Shown here: positions 31,873 to 44,374 of the stretch, piece by piece
Layout of the letters: every line of letters begins with the position of its first letter
How positions within the stretch are numbered: position 1 is the first letter of the stretch
NCBI RefSeq assembly: GCF_028583425.1
Contig: NC_072806.1
Coordinates: forward strand, 33,588,001-33,652,000
From: Eublepharis macularius
Lineage: Eukaryota; Chordata; Lepidosauria; Squamata; Eublepharidae
DNA length: 64,000 bases
Reading direction: 5' to 3'
Notes under the pieces: generated by a model
The model's database searches: none
Seen by the model: the letters and a program-made list of their open reading frames with translations, nothing else
Told to the model about the DNA's origin: nothing
Translations under genes and position numbers: made by a program

Positions 31873-33435
31873 TAGGTGGGTGGAAGCACCTACCTCCGGA
31901 AGCCAGCTGGCCAAATCACGGATGGGATGGATTTGAGTAGCAGCAAGAACTTGTTTTTCTTCTTTCCCCTCCCTCCTTTGAGGGGGCATGTTATGGGGGG
32001 CCAGGGACAGCTGCCCCTGTTGCCTGTTAGCCAACAGGGGCAGCTGTCCGTGCCCCCGCCCCACGGCATGACTGTCCCTGGAAAGTGGGCCTTGTCTAAG
32101 TGAGTTCATAGCTGTGGTGAGATTTGAACCAGGCACTTCCTGATCCACAACTCATACTTGGGCAGTTTGATTCGCTGCATGCTTACTTGGCAGTAATTCC
32201 TTCCCCTGTTTACTGACACTGACTCCCAAGTAAGAGCGTATCAGATGACCTGGTGGCCTTATTCCACCAGGAGAAATCACTCTCTGTCTATATTATTCCA
32301 AGAAACTAGTAAGAGATAGAACAGGAAAAGACAAAGTTCAGAAAGCCAAAAAGCCAATAAAAAACTTCCTTTCTGCAAGGATGGGAAACATATTTGGAAA
32401 CAAAAATGAAGGCAAAAGATAATTTTCAAAGAGAAACAGTTTATGTTGGCACTGACAATCAAAAGGAAAGGAACCAAAGATTTTATGGATCGTGAGATCC
32501 TTAAATTGCGGCTGTTGTTTTGTTTGAAATCTAGCAAAATCTTACCAGCCGTCTTGCCGGAGAGCATTTCTGCTGCCGTCGCTTTAAATCAATCCCTTTT
32601 TTCTACCCTCCCCTTTTCGTTTATATCTCTGTAATGCAAAGCGGATGTCTATGTGAATTGAAGCATTTTAATCTTTCCTGATCAAAATGAAATGCAGGCC
32701 CGCTGGGATTTATTGCAGACTTTCTACACATCCTCTAATTGAAAATAATAACAAACATATTTTTATTTTTTAAAAGAAAAATATAGTTCTTACTGGAGAT
32801 AGAGCAGTGAGTCCAAGTTTGGAAGAAAGAAGCAAACTCTTTATATTATTAGCACATTCCATGTGATTCCTCGATGCTTCTATGTTTTTAGAAAAGAACT
32901 TTGGAATTATCAAACTGGAGTTGGGTCAGGGAGTGTATTAAAAAGAGAAAAATAGGCCAAACATTTGCACTAGCCTGGAAACAGACAATAAGTTTTTAAG
33001 GATGTTAGAAGTAATTTGAAGGATGCCCTTGTTCCTACCCTGTCTGCACCTCACGTCAAACAGATTTGACAGGTTTACAAAATGCAAAAAGCTCCGCTGC
33101 TCACTCTGTTTCATCAATGGCAACAACATAATGAATGCCCACCCCACAGACCAGAAATTCTCCTTCAAGCCATCCTTAGTTCTCCTATGAAGTACCATGA
33201 GCCTCCAGCTTCCAGTTTGGAGCGCAGACCTACAAGAGTTCAAGAAAGGCAGGATCTCCAAATGGAAACGCCATTTTCAGTAGGTGAAAATGGGGTGCCA
33301 TTTCAGATTTCGCCTGAGGGAGGGAGCCAGTATGTTCAGAGTTTGTTATTAATTTAAATGAATTTTAGGAGCAAAAAGAAAAGAGGCACCAGCTGATTTT
33401 AAGCCAAGGGATTTCTGCCTCCTTCACCTTTTAAC
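31873..33435. other. Unassigned, possible conserved non-coding DNA
   Basis: A perfect 18-bp-arm hairpin is at 32005-32049. About 32280-33360 has no recognised repeat and even base composition; it could contain enhancers of the TBX2/TBX4 interval. That is inference only. Confidence 0.4.
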
Positions 33436-33886
33436 CAGGGCCGGATCGACAGGGGGAGCAGGGGGGGTAGTCTGCCCCCAGTACCGCCAAAGAGGGGGTG
33501 CCGGGCGCAGCTGCCAGCCCTGGGAGCACACGGGCAGCAGGACAGGGGGCGCACTTGCCGCACACCCCGTCCTGCGGGGCAGGTGAAAGGCAGTGCGAGT
33601 GGCTGGGAGGCCGCCCGCACCATTCGCCTGCTCCGCAGGACAGGAAGTACGCAGCAAGCCGCCCCCTGTCCAGAGGGGCAGGCGAATGGCACGGGTGGCC
33701 TCCCAGCCACTCGCATTGCTGCCGCCAGCTCTGCAGCACGCCAGGACAGCCGGCTTGCCGCGGGGCAGCACACACCGCCCTGCGTGATGATGTCATGGAA
33801 GTGACATCATCATGCAGCGCCGGGAGCGCACATGAGTGGCCAGTCTTCAGTTGCCCTGGGCGCTGGCAACCGTAGATCTGGCCCTG
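33436..33886. mobile_element. hAT-like element (CAGGGCCGGATC ends)
   Basis: Perfect 8-bp duplication cttttaac (33428-33435 and 33887-33894). Ends cagggccggatc and gatctggccctg are inverted copies with one mismatch. The interior is GC-rich with inverted blocks (gcaggcgaatggcacgggtg against caccattcgcctgc). The many overlapping frames across it reflect low stop density, not genes. Confidence 0.85.
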
Positions 33887-33896
33887 CTTTTAACAT

Positions 33897-34118
33897 GACC
33901 TGATCTGGATAGCCCAGGTGAGCCTGATCTCGTCAGATCTCAGAAGCTAAGCAGGATCAGCCTTGGTTAGTAGTTGGATGGGAAACCTCCAACAAAGACC
34001 AAGGTTGCAGAGGCAGGAAATGGCAACCCACTTCTGCCAGTCTCTTGCCATGAAAAGCCCACCGGGGGGGGGCAATAAGTCAGCTATGACTTGAGGGCAC
34101 TCTCCTCCACCACCACCC
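33897..34118 (+). repeat. 5S-rRNA-derived SINE, nearly full length
   Basis: gatctcgtcagatctcagaa, gctaagcaggatcagccttg and gttagtagttggatgggaaa closely follow the 5S rRNA internal control region; then ggaaatggcaacccacttct and the BovB-like tail gtcagctatgacttgagggc. Abuts the hAT-like element. Confidence 0.87.
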
Positions 34119-34119
34119 T

Positions 34120-34725
34120 AGTCACTAGCTCTGATGGTCTTAAGAACGAGTTAGACCAATGCACTGGGGATAGCTCTGTCAATGGCTATAAGAAGGGCTT
34201 TTTTTCTTGGAAAAGAGATGGTGGAACTCAGTGGTGGAACTCAGGACCGCACAATGACGTCACTTTGGGTCAGCTGGAACAAGGGGGGAGTTTTTTAAAG
34301 TTTAAATTGCCCTCGGCGAAAATGGGCACAGACAGAGGGGAGCTTAGATTGCCCTCCACGCCGCTCCAGCAGTGTGGAGGGCAATCTAAACTCCTCTCTG
34401 TCTGGAGATCAGGGGGCGGGGCCACCGGCCATGTGCCCATTTTCAAGAGGTGCCGGAACTCCATTCCACCACGTTCCCGCTGAAAAAAAAGCCCTGGCTA
34501 TAAGCCATGATACCTAGATGACTGGATGACCTCCATGACTGGACGCAGTCTACCCCAGAATACTGTCTCCAGGCAACAAGCCACAGAAATGCCCAGGGGC
34601 ATTGACTGGTCACTGTCAAGAATAGGATGCTGGGCTGAACGGGCTCATGGGGCCACCTCACACTGTTCCTCATTGGCACACATGCATTGTAAAGAGAATC
34701 ATGTCTCTGTTTTTTGTAAATAACA
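34120..34725 (+). repeat. SINE-tail-like repeat split by a family A MITE
   Basis: 34120-34192 and 34497-34725 join into one older repeat (gccatgatacctagatgact, later gatgctgggctgaacgggct), a common reptile SINE/LINE tail. Interrupted by 34193-34496. Confidence 0.6.
34193..34496 (+). mobile_element. hAT-like MITE, family A, long form
   Basis: Perfect 8-bp duplication gctataag (34185-34192 and 34497-34504). The first base of the left end is A instead of C. It contains an extra tandem copy of ggtggaactcagtggtggaa. Confidence 0.92.
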
Positions 34726-34729
34726 GCCG

Positions 34730-35766
34730 TTGGGTGTTTAAAATCAGTGACTTGGCCGGAACTCGTCAAATGTGATCCGAAACACAGGCCTCCACCCAGA
34801 ATAAGATGAAGATGAAGGCAAAGAAAGAGAGAGCGGAGACTTAAAATGCATTGTTTTGAATGTTCTCTGCTTGGCACTTGAAAAATGGACACCAAGACAA
34901 GAGCAACATGAGCAAGTGCACAGTGAATTGTTCCTCACTGGGTTACCAAAAATAGCCTCTTCCCTCCACACGCACACATATCTAACATGACGTATAAGAG
35001 CTTTTGAAGAAAATGACTTCAAACCCAAGCACTATCATAATTTTAATGGCCAACAATTATCCTTAAGTTACTTTTTGCTTCTTTAAACCTTTTTGCCATT
35101 GGCTCTCTTATTAACTAAAGGCAGGAGATTTTGTTTCCAAGAGAACTGAAAAAACTACCAGGTTGAACATGTGGGGGGAGGTAGTGATAGGTAGAGGTGA
35201 GCAAGTTTGGAATAATTGAACGTTTGAAGGGTACAAGTCTCCCATTTTAAAGTAAAACCTTTCCTAATCTAAATAAAGGTTCTTATACTTTAAATGCAAG
35301 CAAAAATTTTAAAGGATAGTTTCTCAAAATGACACTGGTTGGGGCAAATCAGTGCTCCAGGGGAGGGGAGGGCAGGAAGCATTCACTTCCCCCACCCCTC
35401 TCTATACCCCTGTGTGGAGTTTGCAAGGAGGAGCCAAAATGGAATCCGTTTGTATCCTAGCTACACCCATGATCAATTCTAAATGCCTAAAGCATCTGCA
35501 AAGAAGGTACTATAGCCAGAGTAGAATAGCAGCCACTTTGATCCAGAGCAAAATCCAAAAATAAAAGCCGTGTTTATTAGGACCAACTAAAATAGCGTAG
35601 AAACAGTGTGCAAGTTTTCAAGGGAAAAAGAAATTCAGCGCACACTCGGTTGTGTTATTTTGGTTGGAAAGTATTGTCTTTTCTTTCGAAAGAAAAGAAC
35701 CACACTTCAGAGCAAGAAATGAAGAAAAGAAAAACCTGAAGGGGGAAAAGTGTTCTTTGAATATTT
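34730..35766. other. Unassigned, between the downstream repeats and TBX2 3' end
   Basis: Mostly unrecognised. A short piece near 35571-35640 (tttattaggaccaactaaaa) is also seen near 53610 and is a minor dispersed repeat. Confidence 0.4.
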
Positions 35767-35772
35767 TTTATT
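35767..35772 (-). terminator. Candidate distal polyadenylation signal
   Basis: AATAAA on the minus strand, about 1.4 kb after the TBX2 stop, at the edge of the repeat-free block. Confidence 0.4.
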
Positions 35773-36405
35773 GAAAGTTGTGAGAACTCATCAAAAAAAT
35801 TGAACAGATACCCGAATAACCAGCACATTTCTAGTCATTTAAAAAAATTAAAACAAGTATATAGCACACTGTCCATGTGATATTTTAAATCTTCGTATAG
35901 TTTTAAGGGTTGGGGATTTTTTTTCTTTTGTTGTTGTTGTTCTGGAGTGAAAATAAAATCCTGAGGTTTAATTCCTGCAATTTTTGTATACCCCGCACTG
36001 TAAAAGAGATTTTCATTCAATGTTAAATTGTGATTATGATATACGTGGAGGGAGGGAGTAATTGATGGTCCTTGTAGAAATCCCTTAAAATGATTCCAAC
36101 CTCTTCCTTTTTCACACAACCTAAAAATATTATCAATGGCACATGATAGTCTTCAAACAGGCGGGGTAAACAATATTTTTTTCAGACATAAAAGAAAACC
36201 AATATCTTTTCCCATTCACAAAGAGCTAAATAGGTCTTCATTTACAATATGTATGCTCACATAAAATTGAGAAGAAAAGAGAGAACAATTAAATGTGATG
36301 AGTTAAACTCTAATTATGTACATTCCAATGTACAACTCTGAATAAATTAATACCAATTTTTGCATATTTGGGGAATCTGTATAGCTTATTTACACAAAAT
36401 TACCA

Positions 36406-36411
36406 TTTATT
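36406..36411 (-). terminator. Candidate polyadenylation signal
   Basis: AATAAA on the minus strand, about 775 bases after the TBX2 stop. Confidence 0.45.
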
Positions 36412-37185
36412 CCATAAATATTATGTGGGTTTTTTTAAAAAAAAAACGTTTCTGGTACACAGGTAGAGTCCAAAAAGAAAAAAGGGGGGGAAGGGTTCAT
36501 CACACCGATTGTACCAATTCTGAATTTTTTGATGGCCTTCCAAGAGTGGTGGGTGGACATCATCTCTAGAAATGTTGCTGTCATCTTACGGACTGTCCCA
36601 CAGAGTACACGGCATTTCCCCTCCAGCTTGGTTTGTTTTAGACAATGACAACAAAATCCATGTTTCAGAAAATCCGTCTGTTGACATAGAAAATAGCAAA
36701 ACGCCTCTCCGGCAGTGTTGCTTTTAAAAAAAAGTTAGAATTAGACAATCTGGATCACCTCCTGCCGTGACGGTCCAGATCAGCCACAAGTCAGGCAGCT
36801 GGTTATTTACACTGTGGGCCTGAGACCCCCATTCGACCGCTGAAGATGTCTATTTCAGGCTGACGTGGTGGAAGAGAAGGGCAGTCTCTGACTATTCCAC
36901 CAGAACCAGGGCCGGGAGATGTGTGTTTGGGGGAGCTTGTGGAGGGGACAGTCTCCAGAACGTGGCTCTATCCCAATGTTCTCCCATACTTTTTCTGCTT
37001 CGTGATACATTGGACTCCTATACCTCCTACAGCTATTGATCCACCTGGTTGTCCTTCTTTCTCTCCCCCCACACCGTATCAATTTCCCCACCTCCTTTTT
37101 TAAAAAATAAATATTTATACTGTGCTGTACACCTTTGTCCCCCATCCTGTCTCAGCCCTGTTGAACAGGCTGGCTCCAGGGGCAG

Positions 37186-37632
37186 TCATTTGGGAGATTC
37201 CCTTCCTGGAGATACCTCCCTCTGGGTTTCTAAACCACTGACCAGTCTCTGGATGTTCTGGAGCTCGTTGATGGAATCCTTCAGGGACCCTTTGGGGGAC
37301 AAAGAGGCCCGCTGGCTGCTGGATTTGTGTATGGGGAGATCTGAGAGGGGACTAGACTCCCTGCTGCTTCCAGGCTTTGAACCTTCTGAGCCGGCATTCA
37401 AGCTAGTAGGCAAACCAGTGGTTAAAAGGTTGGTGCTGGGCGGGATGGCAACCGGGATCTGGTAGGGGCTGAAACGCAGGCGAGGACGGGCATTGCTCAG
37501 AAAAGGGTTCCGGGATAACGAGCTAGCGGTGGCAGCGCTGGTGGCCGGTATGGCGGATGCAGCCGCAGCCGCTGCCGCCATGTAAGTATAGGGGTAAGGA
37601 AAAAGTCCTCCAAAGGTAGGAACCGGGATTCC
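37186..37632 (-). CDS. TBX2: TBX2 exon 7 (last coding exon)
   Basis: 447 bases, 148 codons plus TGA. The acceptor (cgttcccAG) is at 37633-37634 and the frame enters in phase 0 after exon 6. It encodes [18 protein letters not shown], a short alanine-rich stretch, [18 protein letters not shown], a serine-rich linker, and ends [21 protein letters not shown] read in two parts ([10 protein letters not shown] and [11 protein letters not shown]). These blocks match the C-terminal region of vertebrate TBX2, which carries repressor activity. The alanine and glycine runs long in mammals are shorter here. The stop is at 37186-37188. Confidence 0.97.
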   Translation of the reverse strand, partial: GIPVPTFGGLFPYPYTYMAAAAAAASAIPATSAATASSLSRNPFLSNARPRLRFSPYQIPVAIPPSTNLLTTGLPTSLNAGSEGSKPGSSRESSPLSDLPIHKSSSQRASLSPKGSLKDSINELQNIQRLVSGLETQREVSPGRESPK

Positions 37633-38339
37633 CTGGGAACGAGAAAGAAAAGAAGCCTGTCATTATTTATTTACTGAAAACATCTTTGTGCTGCCTCTCC
37701 GGAGAACCTGATCGAGGCAGCTGACGAAAGTAAAATATAAAAAACATAAACATTAAAAAACCATAAAACATTGAGAAAACAATTAAAAACCCCAATGTTT
37801 CCAGTTACCAAATGAGCAGTTATGGTGTTAGGAGAAACAGCCGACATCAGATTAAGAAAACCCAGTTTAAGAAGTACGGCAGATTTGTGCAACCTGTACA
37901 AATGGGTATCCTCATGTCAAATTGGTCTTCTGGATATAGGGATGCTCTTATTTAGGGGACACACAACATTTGATTTACTTACTCCCAAGTTTTGGGGCTG
38001 CCTGTACAGACACTCATTTATTTATTAAAATAGCAATGCAGTATCCTTTTTTACTATTCCAAACCTCGAGGCAGCTTATAACAAAATGAAATAAAACACT
38101 TTCTTGAAATTAAAACAGCCAAAGCTTATGCAAAACGAGAACAAGAAATACCACACCCACAGTCCCAATATCGTACTATATACTAGTCAATAAACACTGT
38201 GCATATTTAGGTTAAGTCTGAAAGCTTATCCAAATTTTCCATTCTGCTTCCTATGATCTCATAATGATGGAGTTGAACCAGTCTCTCTTGGGAAGGCATC
38301 CCTCGTGAGTTGTTGCCCTCAAGAGAGAGACACAGAGCA

Positions 38340-38578
38340 AGGAGAGTGCTGTGGCACAGTGGTTAAGTGGTTCAGCTGCGAATCAGCACACTTTGCTGGT
38401 TTGAATCCCACTACTGCCATGAGCTCAGTAGGTGGCCTTGGGTAAGCCGCTCCTCTCAGCCCCAGCTCCCCAGCCGTAATGTGGGGATAATAATAACACC
38501 AATTTGTTCACCGCTCTGGGTGGGGCCCTAGTCTGTCTAGAAGAGCTGCATGTAAGTGAAGTTATTATTATTATTCTG
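38340..38578 (+). repeat. tRNA-headed SINE
   Basis: tggcacagtggttaagtggt (A-box-like), tgctggtttgaatcccacta (B-box-like), then gccttgggtaagccgctcct and ttattattatt. Confidence 0.72.
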
Positions 38579-39379
38579 AAGATGATCTAAATGTATGGGG
38601 AAATTCATACGGGAGGAGGCAACGGACAGTCCAAGACCAAATCGAAACCAGTGTCTACAATTGGGCCTAGAATCCAATGAGGAGACAACATAACAGCTGC
38701 CAAATTGGACTAATATGTTCCAGATGCCTGATCCCAGATACCACAGCTTCAGAAATTCTCATCCAGCAGACATGCTTTTCAGGATTTCTAAACTGTTGGC
38801 CAATTCCTGGCTGACAGACAAGCATAATGTTATTAACCTGGACAGTCTGAGGTAATCACACAGGGATGCATGAATGGGACCCAATAGTAACACTCAAAGT
38901 AGTATCGTTTGGGGCTAAAACATTGGAGAAGCCGATTCTGGCTCCACTTCCTGGACCTCTGAAATACCACCCCAGAGATTCTGGATGGGACCATCTTTCC
39001 ACCCACAGAAAATACCACAACCGCCAAAGTTATCTGCACACAAGTCACTTCTCCATTAAAATTCTTTCATATCCATTTCATATCATGTTTTTTACTTGAT
39101 CCATCCCACTCAGCACAATGAACTGAACACCCTGAAACAAAAGCCAAGGCCCAAATTGTGTGCACCCAAAAGATGTCTGACTACAAACTGGCAAGGTGGA
39201 TGGGAAGTTGCCTGAAAGGTCAAGATCGGGATACCTTCTTCCCAGATTCAACAAGTCTGAAAACACACAAATTATTGAGAGTGGGCCAAGTATACCTGTT
39301 TCCAGACACCACAGAATCCCTTGCCAGGCATTAACAACATGAACTAGAGGAACAGTGGTTTTTAGACAACAGTCCTACA

Positions 39380-39584
39380 CAGGGCTTTTTTTCAGGGGGA
39401 ACGTGGGGGGACGGAGTTCCGGAACCTCTTGAAAATGGTCACATGGCCGGTGGCCCCACCCCCTGATCTCCAGACAGAGGGGAGTTGAGATGGCCCTCCG
39501 TGCGGGGCCACCAGCCATGTGACCATTTTCTCTGAGGGCAACCCACTGAGTTCCACCACCTCTTTTCCCAGAAAAAAAGCCCTG
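39380..39584 (-). mobile_element. hAT-like MITE, family A, short form
   Basis: 205 bp with the perfect 8-bp duplication gtcctaca (39372-39379 and 39585-39592). Same orientation as the copies at 11573 and 47046; shortest of the six. Confidence 0.93.
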
Positions 39585-39669
39585 GTCCTACACATATGAC
39601 TTTGGCGAGAAGGACAATGAGAAACTTTGGAGATCTGAACACAAGGACTGCCTAACGCTGAATCACACA

Positions 39670-39825
39670 ACTGAGCTAGCAAGGTCAGCAATGCCTGCTC
39701 TGGCTGGCAGTGGCTCTCCAGGGGTCTTTCATTACCTAATCCTTTTAACTGGAGATGTCAGGATTTGAACCCGGGACCTTCCACATGCAAAGCGGATGCT
39801 CTGGCACTGAGCCACCAGGGCCCCT
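39670..39825 (-). repeat. tRNA-headed SINE
   Basis: On the minus strand: ctggtggctcagtgccagag (A-box-like), gtcccgggttcaaatcctga (B-box), then catctccagttaaaaggatt. A well-known reptile SINE pattern. Confidence 0.75.
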
Positions 39826-41873
39826 CCCCAAAAGACTCTCCTGACATTTCACAACTGGCCAGAATTTAGCCTGGTCAGGTGATCCCTTTCTTTTTCCTTT
39901 CTCATGCTCTGGGAGAAACGACCTTTGTCTGATAGATGCATCAGAGGACTGGCATTTGAACCCTAATTTTGAGCAGCTGTCCCTGTTGACTCATCGTACC
40001 CTGTCGTCATAGGAAGAACTAAAGACATTTCCATGAAGCGAAGAGAAATGGATGCTCGTGCTCCAGGGCTGCTGTTTTATTGGAGGAATTTTAGCGGGGG
40101 AGGAATTAATGCCGTTTTAATATTTTTATAATCTTTTGTGGCTTTAAGGGTGCCTTTAGAAGGACAAAAGGTAACATACCAATTAAAATAACAAATCCAT
40201 CTTTTTTCCCATGCGGGGAGGTCTTTAAACTATTTTGTTATTGTATACCAGCATGTTCTATAGGGGTCGGTCCTGGTGTTTCAATTGTGCTCCCGATATT
40301 ACAAAATGACATCTCCGAGACTGTACATGTTTGAATTTCTGCATGTGTCACATGTGTGCACCCAATACACAGGTAGCAGCAGCCGGCCATTTCAGGCACC
40401 GTCATCCTCAAGATTGCGTTCAAAACCTCCCCTACAATTGCATAAAAAAAAGATTCCTATTTTTCTAAATTGTAATTAGAAATTCAGGTGAACAGGATAG
40501 GTTTGTGGCTGTCAGGTCGTTCGGTTATTATCTAAATGCAATCTGTTTCGTGTCTTATGGAAAACCAAAACCTTTATATTGTTTTGCCATTAATTGCCCA
40601 ATTCCATCTCCTTCGGAGCAAAATCTTTGAAGGTGTCTTTTTTAAAATTATGACTCTTTAACACACACACCATTATTATTATTGCTTGCAATTTCTTCTC
40701 CTATATTTTGTACTGATCTGTGGTTTGAAAACTACTTTTCAAGGCTGAGATTTCCAAAGGATAACTATCCTTTTCCTTTTTAAAACCAGTTGAATGCAAC
40801 CTTGCTGGGACAACTGATTTAATTTTCTTGGTCAGTGACACAAAATGGCCGGATGCTTCCTCCATTCTCTTTCTCCCATCTCTACCCTCCTTACCAGAGA
40901 ACAAATGTGGCTGGATGCATTTGAGTGGCTGCTGTTCCATAAAAAGCATGACAAAAACCTTGTGAGATTAAACCTTTTCGGTTTTTAAAAAAGAAAACGG
41001 TCAGGCTCAGTTTACCAATGCATCTGCTGCACCGGGCAGGTGGGGGAAAGCAGCAGGGAGTTATGGTGGATGGGGGAGGCAAGAATAGCGGTGTTCCATG
41101 TTTACATCTGTGAAATGTCGGGGGGGGGGTTGCAAAAGCGGATGTGGAAACCAGAGGTCCCAAACATGCTCCTAAGTGTGACTGCATGAGTCTGAAAGGG
41201 TCACTGAATTTCCCAGCCTTTAGCTTCCTCATCCACCGTGGGAATTCACCACTGCCATTCTCCAGACTCAACAGAGTGGCTTTTCATGGCGCTGCATCAG
41301 GGAGTGGCTCAGAGATCCAGGGGAGAAGCTCTCGTACGCTCTTGTGAGCCTGTCCCAGCTGACTTTTTCCTCCCTCAGTTTGCACACGGGCTTAGAGTCA
41401 CGCAAAAACAGCACCCCAGCATTGCCCATTTTCTTCACTGCATTTTTACAGAACATTAAAAAAATTAAGTTTACAAAATTACCCCACGATTTAAAACGGC
41501 AAGGAGAGATATGGCACGCAGTCTCAGAAACTCCTTTTGCCTGCTTTCACGGCAAGGTCGTTCCAGCTTCACGTTAAAAGAATTTTAGAAAAAAACGCTG
41601 TGCGCTTTGGTGTCTGGCTATGCCAGAGACTGTGGAGCTCTAGCCAAACAATGACAAAGTGGGCACACAGCAAAACAGCTCACAGCACCATCTCCAAATG
41701 CGTGCCAATTGCCTTGCCGTGAATCTGCCCACACTGTTCCCAAGACTTGGTGGCGCTGAAGTCTTTGGAGGAGGGAGCAGAAATTTCCAGTGACCCTGTG
41801 GAGCCCCCTCACAGCTTCCCATGCTATTCCTGAGGGTCTACTGAGCCCCAGGAACTACGTTTCAGTGGCCTTA

Positions 41874-41896
41874 GGGCCAAGCTACAAGTGAGGAAC
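41874..41896. repeat. Solo end of a family C element
   Basis: Only gggccaagctacaagtgagg plus a few bases are present; no partner end nearby. Confidence 0.55.
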
Positions 41897-42482
41897 CAGA
41901 GGAGGGAGAAGGGGGAAAGTCCTGCTTTACGAAATCTGTGCATACACATGGTTTTCTTGCGGATTAGAAATCTACTGTGCATGTGTATACTGTGTTAAAA
42001 ATAAATTACAAAATCTTAAGGGAAAGCTACCCTGTATAAATTATGTGAACTTAGTATATTTGCATATAAATCAACCTGCTTTGCATAATTTAGTTTGCTA
42101 CTTAAATTCTTCAAGGCTTTTCTCACAGACATGAAGGCTCAAAACTTTTTTTTAAAGGACAGGAGACACTAACTGTAGATGTTTGCAACTGATGCCATAT
42201 TCTGCTGCCTTTTTGTGCATACAAACAATGTTAGAATACATACAGCCCTGAATATATCAATGCTTTTTTCAGCTTCTTGATATATATTTCTGCCTCCCAA
42301 GTTTCCAGATACGCCTGCCTTATAACAAGTCAGGCTATTTGAATCTGGCCACCCACCTCGGTTAATTTCTACTCTGACTGGCATTCCCAATGGTTAGAGA
42401 AAGACTTTCCCAGTTCTTTTAACCAAGGATCAAACAGGGCCTTTCTCCATGCAATGCAAGTGATCTGCCTCTGAGCTGTGGA

Positions 42483-42881
42483 TAGGGTTACCAGGTGCCT
42501 GCCAGTGGCGGGCAAACTCACAGGGATTTGCCCCCTTATCCACTGATCGCTGAGTGATTGGTGGGAGGGAGCAAACTCCCGGAGCGTGCCTGCCACTGGC
42601 ATGCACCTCAGGAGCACGACCCATGCACAAGCTCCCACCCCTCATGCTGGCCGTGGGAGCATTACTAAGCCCCGATTTGGCCCCAAACCGGCCAAATCGG
42701 AATGCGGGAGCGCTCCTGCAGCCGGTGCATTGACATCACTTACAGAAGTGACATTGCCACGCACTTGGCATGGTGATGTCACTTCCGGAAGTGACATCAT
42801 CATGCCACTGCCGGAGCATGATAGGGTACGTTCCAGGCCCCTATCCTTCCACTGAGAGGATAGAGGGACTTGGCAACCCTA
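42483..42881. mobile_element. hAT-like element (TAGGGTTGCCAG ends)
   Basis: Perfect 8-bp duplication gctgtgga (42475-42482 and 42882-42889). Ends tagggttaccag and tggcaacccta. Interior has inverted blocks cacttacagaagtgacat and cacttccggaagtgacatca. Confidence 0.88.
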
Positions 42882-44157
42882 GCTGTGGACCCTTTTAAAC
42901 CGTAGTTTGCAAACTGTGGCTGCCCAGATCAATAGTTCATTGGTATCTGCCCTGTAGTGCTCGATCGAAGGGAAGACCCAAACCCATCTCAAAGCAAACA
43001 AGCTTTTGCAGATATGTTCTATAGGCAGCGCTCCTCTCCAGGGGCTGTCCGCACACATGCTCTCAGTATTATTTTAAAAATTCATGACCGCAAGCTCAAT
43101 TAAAATGTTGGGAGGATCACCAGAGACAAAATCAGGGGCCTGCAGCACTTGCATCCAGCGATCGGCAAATCCATAGCAAACAGGTCGTTTTGGCATCTGC
43201 TCCATCTTCTCGAGTTGCTAGTTTGGTCAGTTCATAAAGATCGCACTGGCTATTCCCGGGTAAAACCCCAGAGGGAAGCCCAGAAGAAAAAAATCCACCC
43301 AGCGTTTCCTCTTAGAGTACCATTCACAACTGACCAGCAGCCCTACGAGATGGAACTTTACACTTGTCAGCTGCAGAAAATAATTCCCCACCCCTCATAT
43401 AACCTTCGGCAGCTGGTCTTAAAGCTAGCAAGATCAAACTCCCTCCCAGAACATTTCTGGGGCCCTATCCTCCTTCAAAGCCCTCCTCAAAAGCCACCTG
43501 GACATGTTAAAATTAGGAGTTAAAAAAAAGGCAGTTAATAGAAAATGAAACCGCAGATAAGCGTGACCAGATCTGGAAGAAATTTGTAGAGCTGTTCAAA
43601 TAGGAGGCCAAAGTAACCAAGCAATAAGTTTGGGTAGCAACCACATGCCAAGTCTTTCCTTCCCAGCCTCCTCGCTTTCCCCCATTTTTCCTTTTTAAAA
43701 ACAAGGCAGCCTAGTTAATTCTTTTGGGGGGAGAGGTGTCCAAGGAAGATGGGATCCATATTCATTCATTTCTATAAATTAATATTTTTTTACAGTACAG
43801 AAAACTTCAGGGGGGGACCCATAGTTCCTCTGAAACCCGGTTTTTAAGCCTTTACTCGAGCTGAGCTACACAGAACACCACAGATCCTAAAGATATCCTC
43901 TGGGACCCCCTCACATCACAGTTGGAGCCCCTCCTGGTATTCAAAAGCACACACACAAGATGCCAGATTAGAACAGATAGACTACGACCATCCCTTCACC
44001 CCTCTTGACAGTCCTGCCTCATATTTCTTACCTGCTAACTAAGCCAAAGCACACTTTTTTAAAAAAAATCAGAGCTTAAGTACGTGGCTTAAGTTTTACA
44101 TCACAGGCCTCGTTATGCATGCCCTCATTCACTGAAATAAAGTAGGCGAAAAACTGA

Positions 44158-44276
44158 GGGCCAAGCTACACATGACGAATGACACTTGAACAGCAAGTGT
44201 ATTTCTCCCTGTTCACTTGCCCTCCACTCAATCCACTTGCCATTCAAGTGTCATTCGTCATGTGTAGCTTGGCCCA
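44158..44276. mobile_element. Palindromic element, family C, internally deleted
   Basis: 119 bp; ends gggccaagctacacatgacg and cgtcatgtgtagcttggccc. Almost the same length as the copy at 21185, with a different residual centre. Confidence 0.82.
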
Positions 44277-44374
44277 GAGTCTCTTCTGCAGTGACCCCTC
44301 AGTTACAAGATTGCTGCCCTAATCTACCTGGTGCCTCTTAATCTGCTAATGAAGTATACATTATTTGTTACCTC

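Larger units (their letters stand above)
35767..37185 (-). other. TBX2: TBX2 3' UTR (probable extent)
   Basis: Continues from the stop codon at 37186-37188 leftwards. AATAAA on the minus strand occurs at 36406-36411 and at 35767-35772, giving UTRs of roughly 0.8 or 1.4 kb. The stretch is free of recognised transposons, unlike its surroundings, which fits transcribed conserved sequence. Which signal is used cannot be told here. Confidence 0.6.

Noticed and set aside
33399..33875. Six overlapping frames on both strands
   Set aside because: All fall in the GC-rich hAT-like element at 33436-33886; stop codons are rare there by composition.
33897..34010. 5S rRNA gene
   Set aside because: Only the internal promoter part resembles 5S; the ends are SINE sequence.
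1..35000. TBX4 exons expected downstream of TBX2
   Set aside because: No T-box-like peptide was seen in either strand; TBX4 must lie further left, outside the window.
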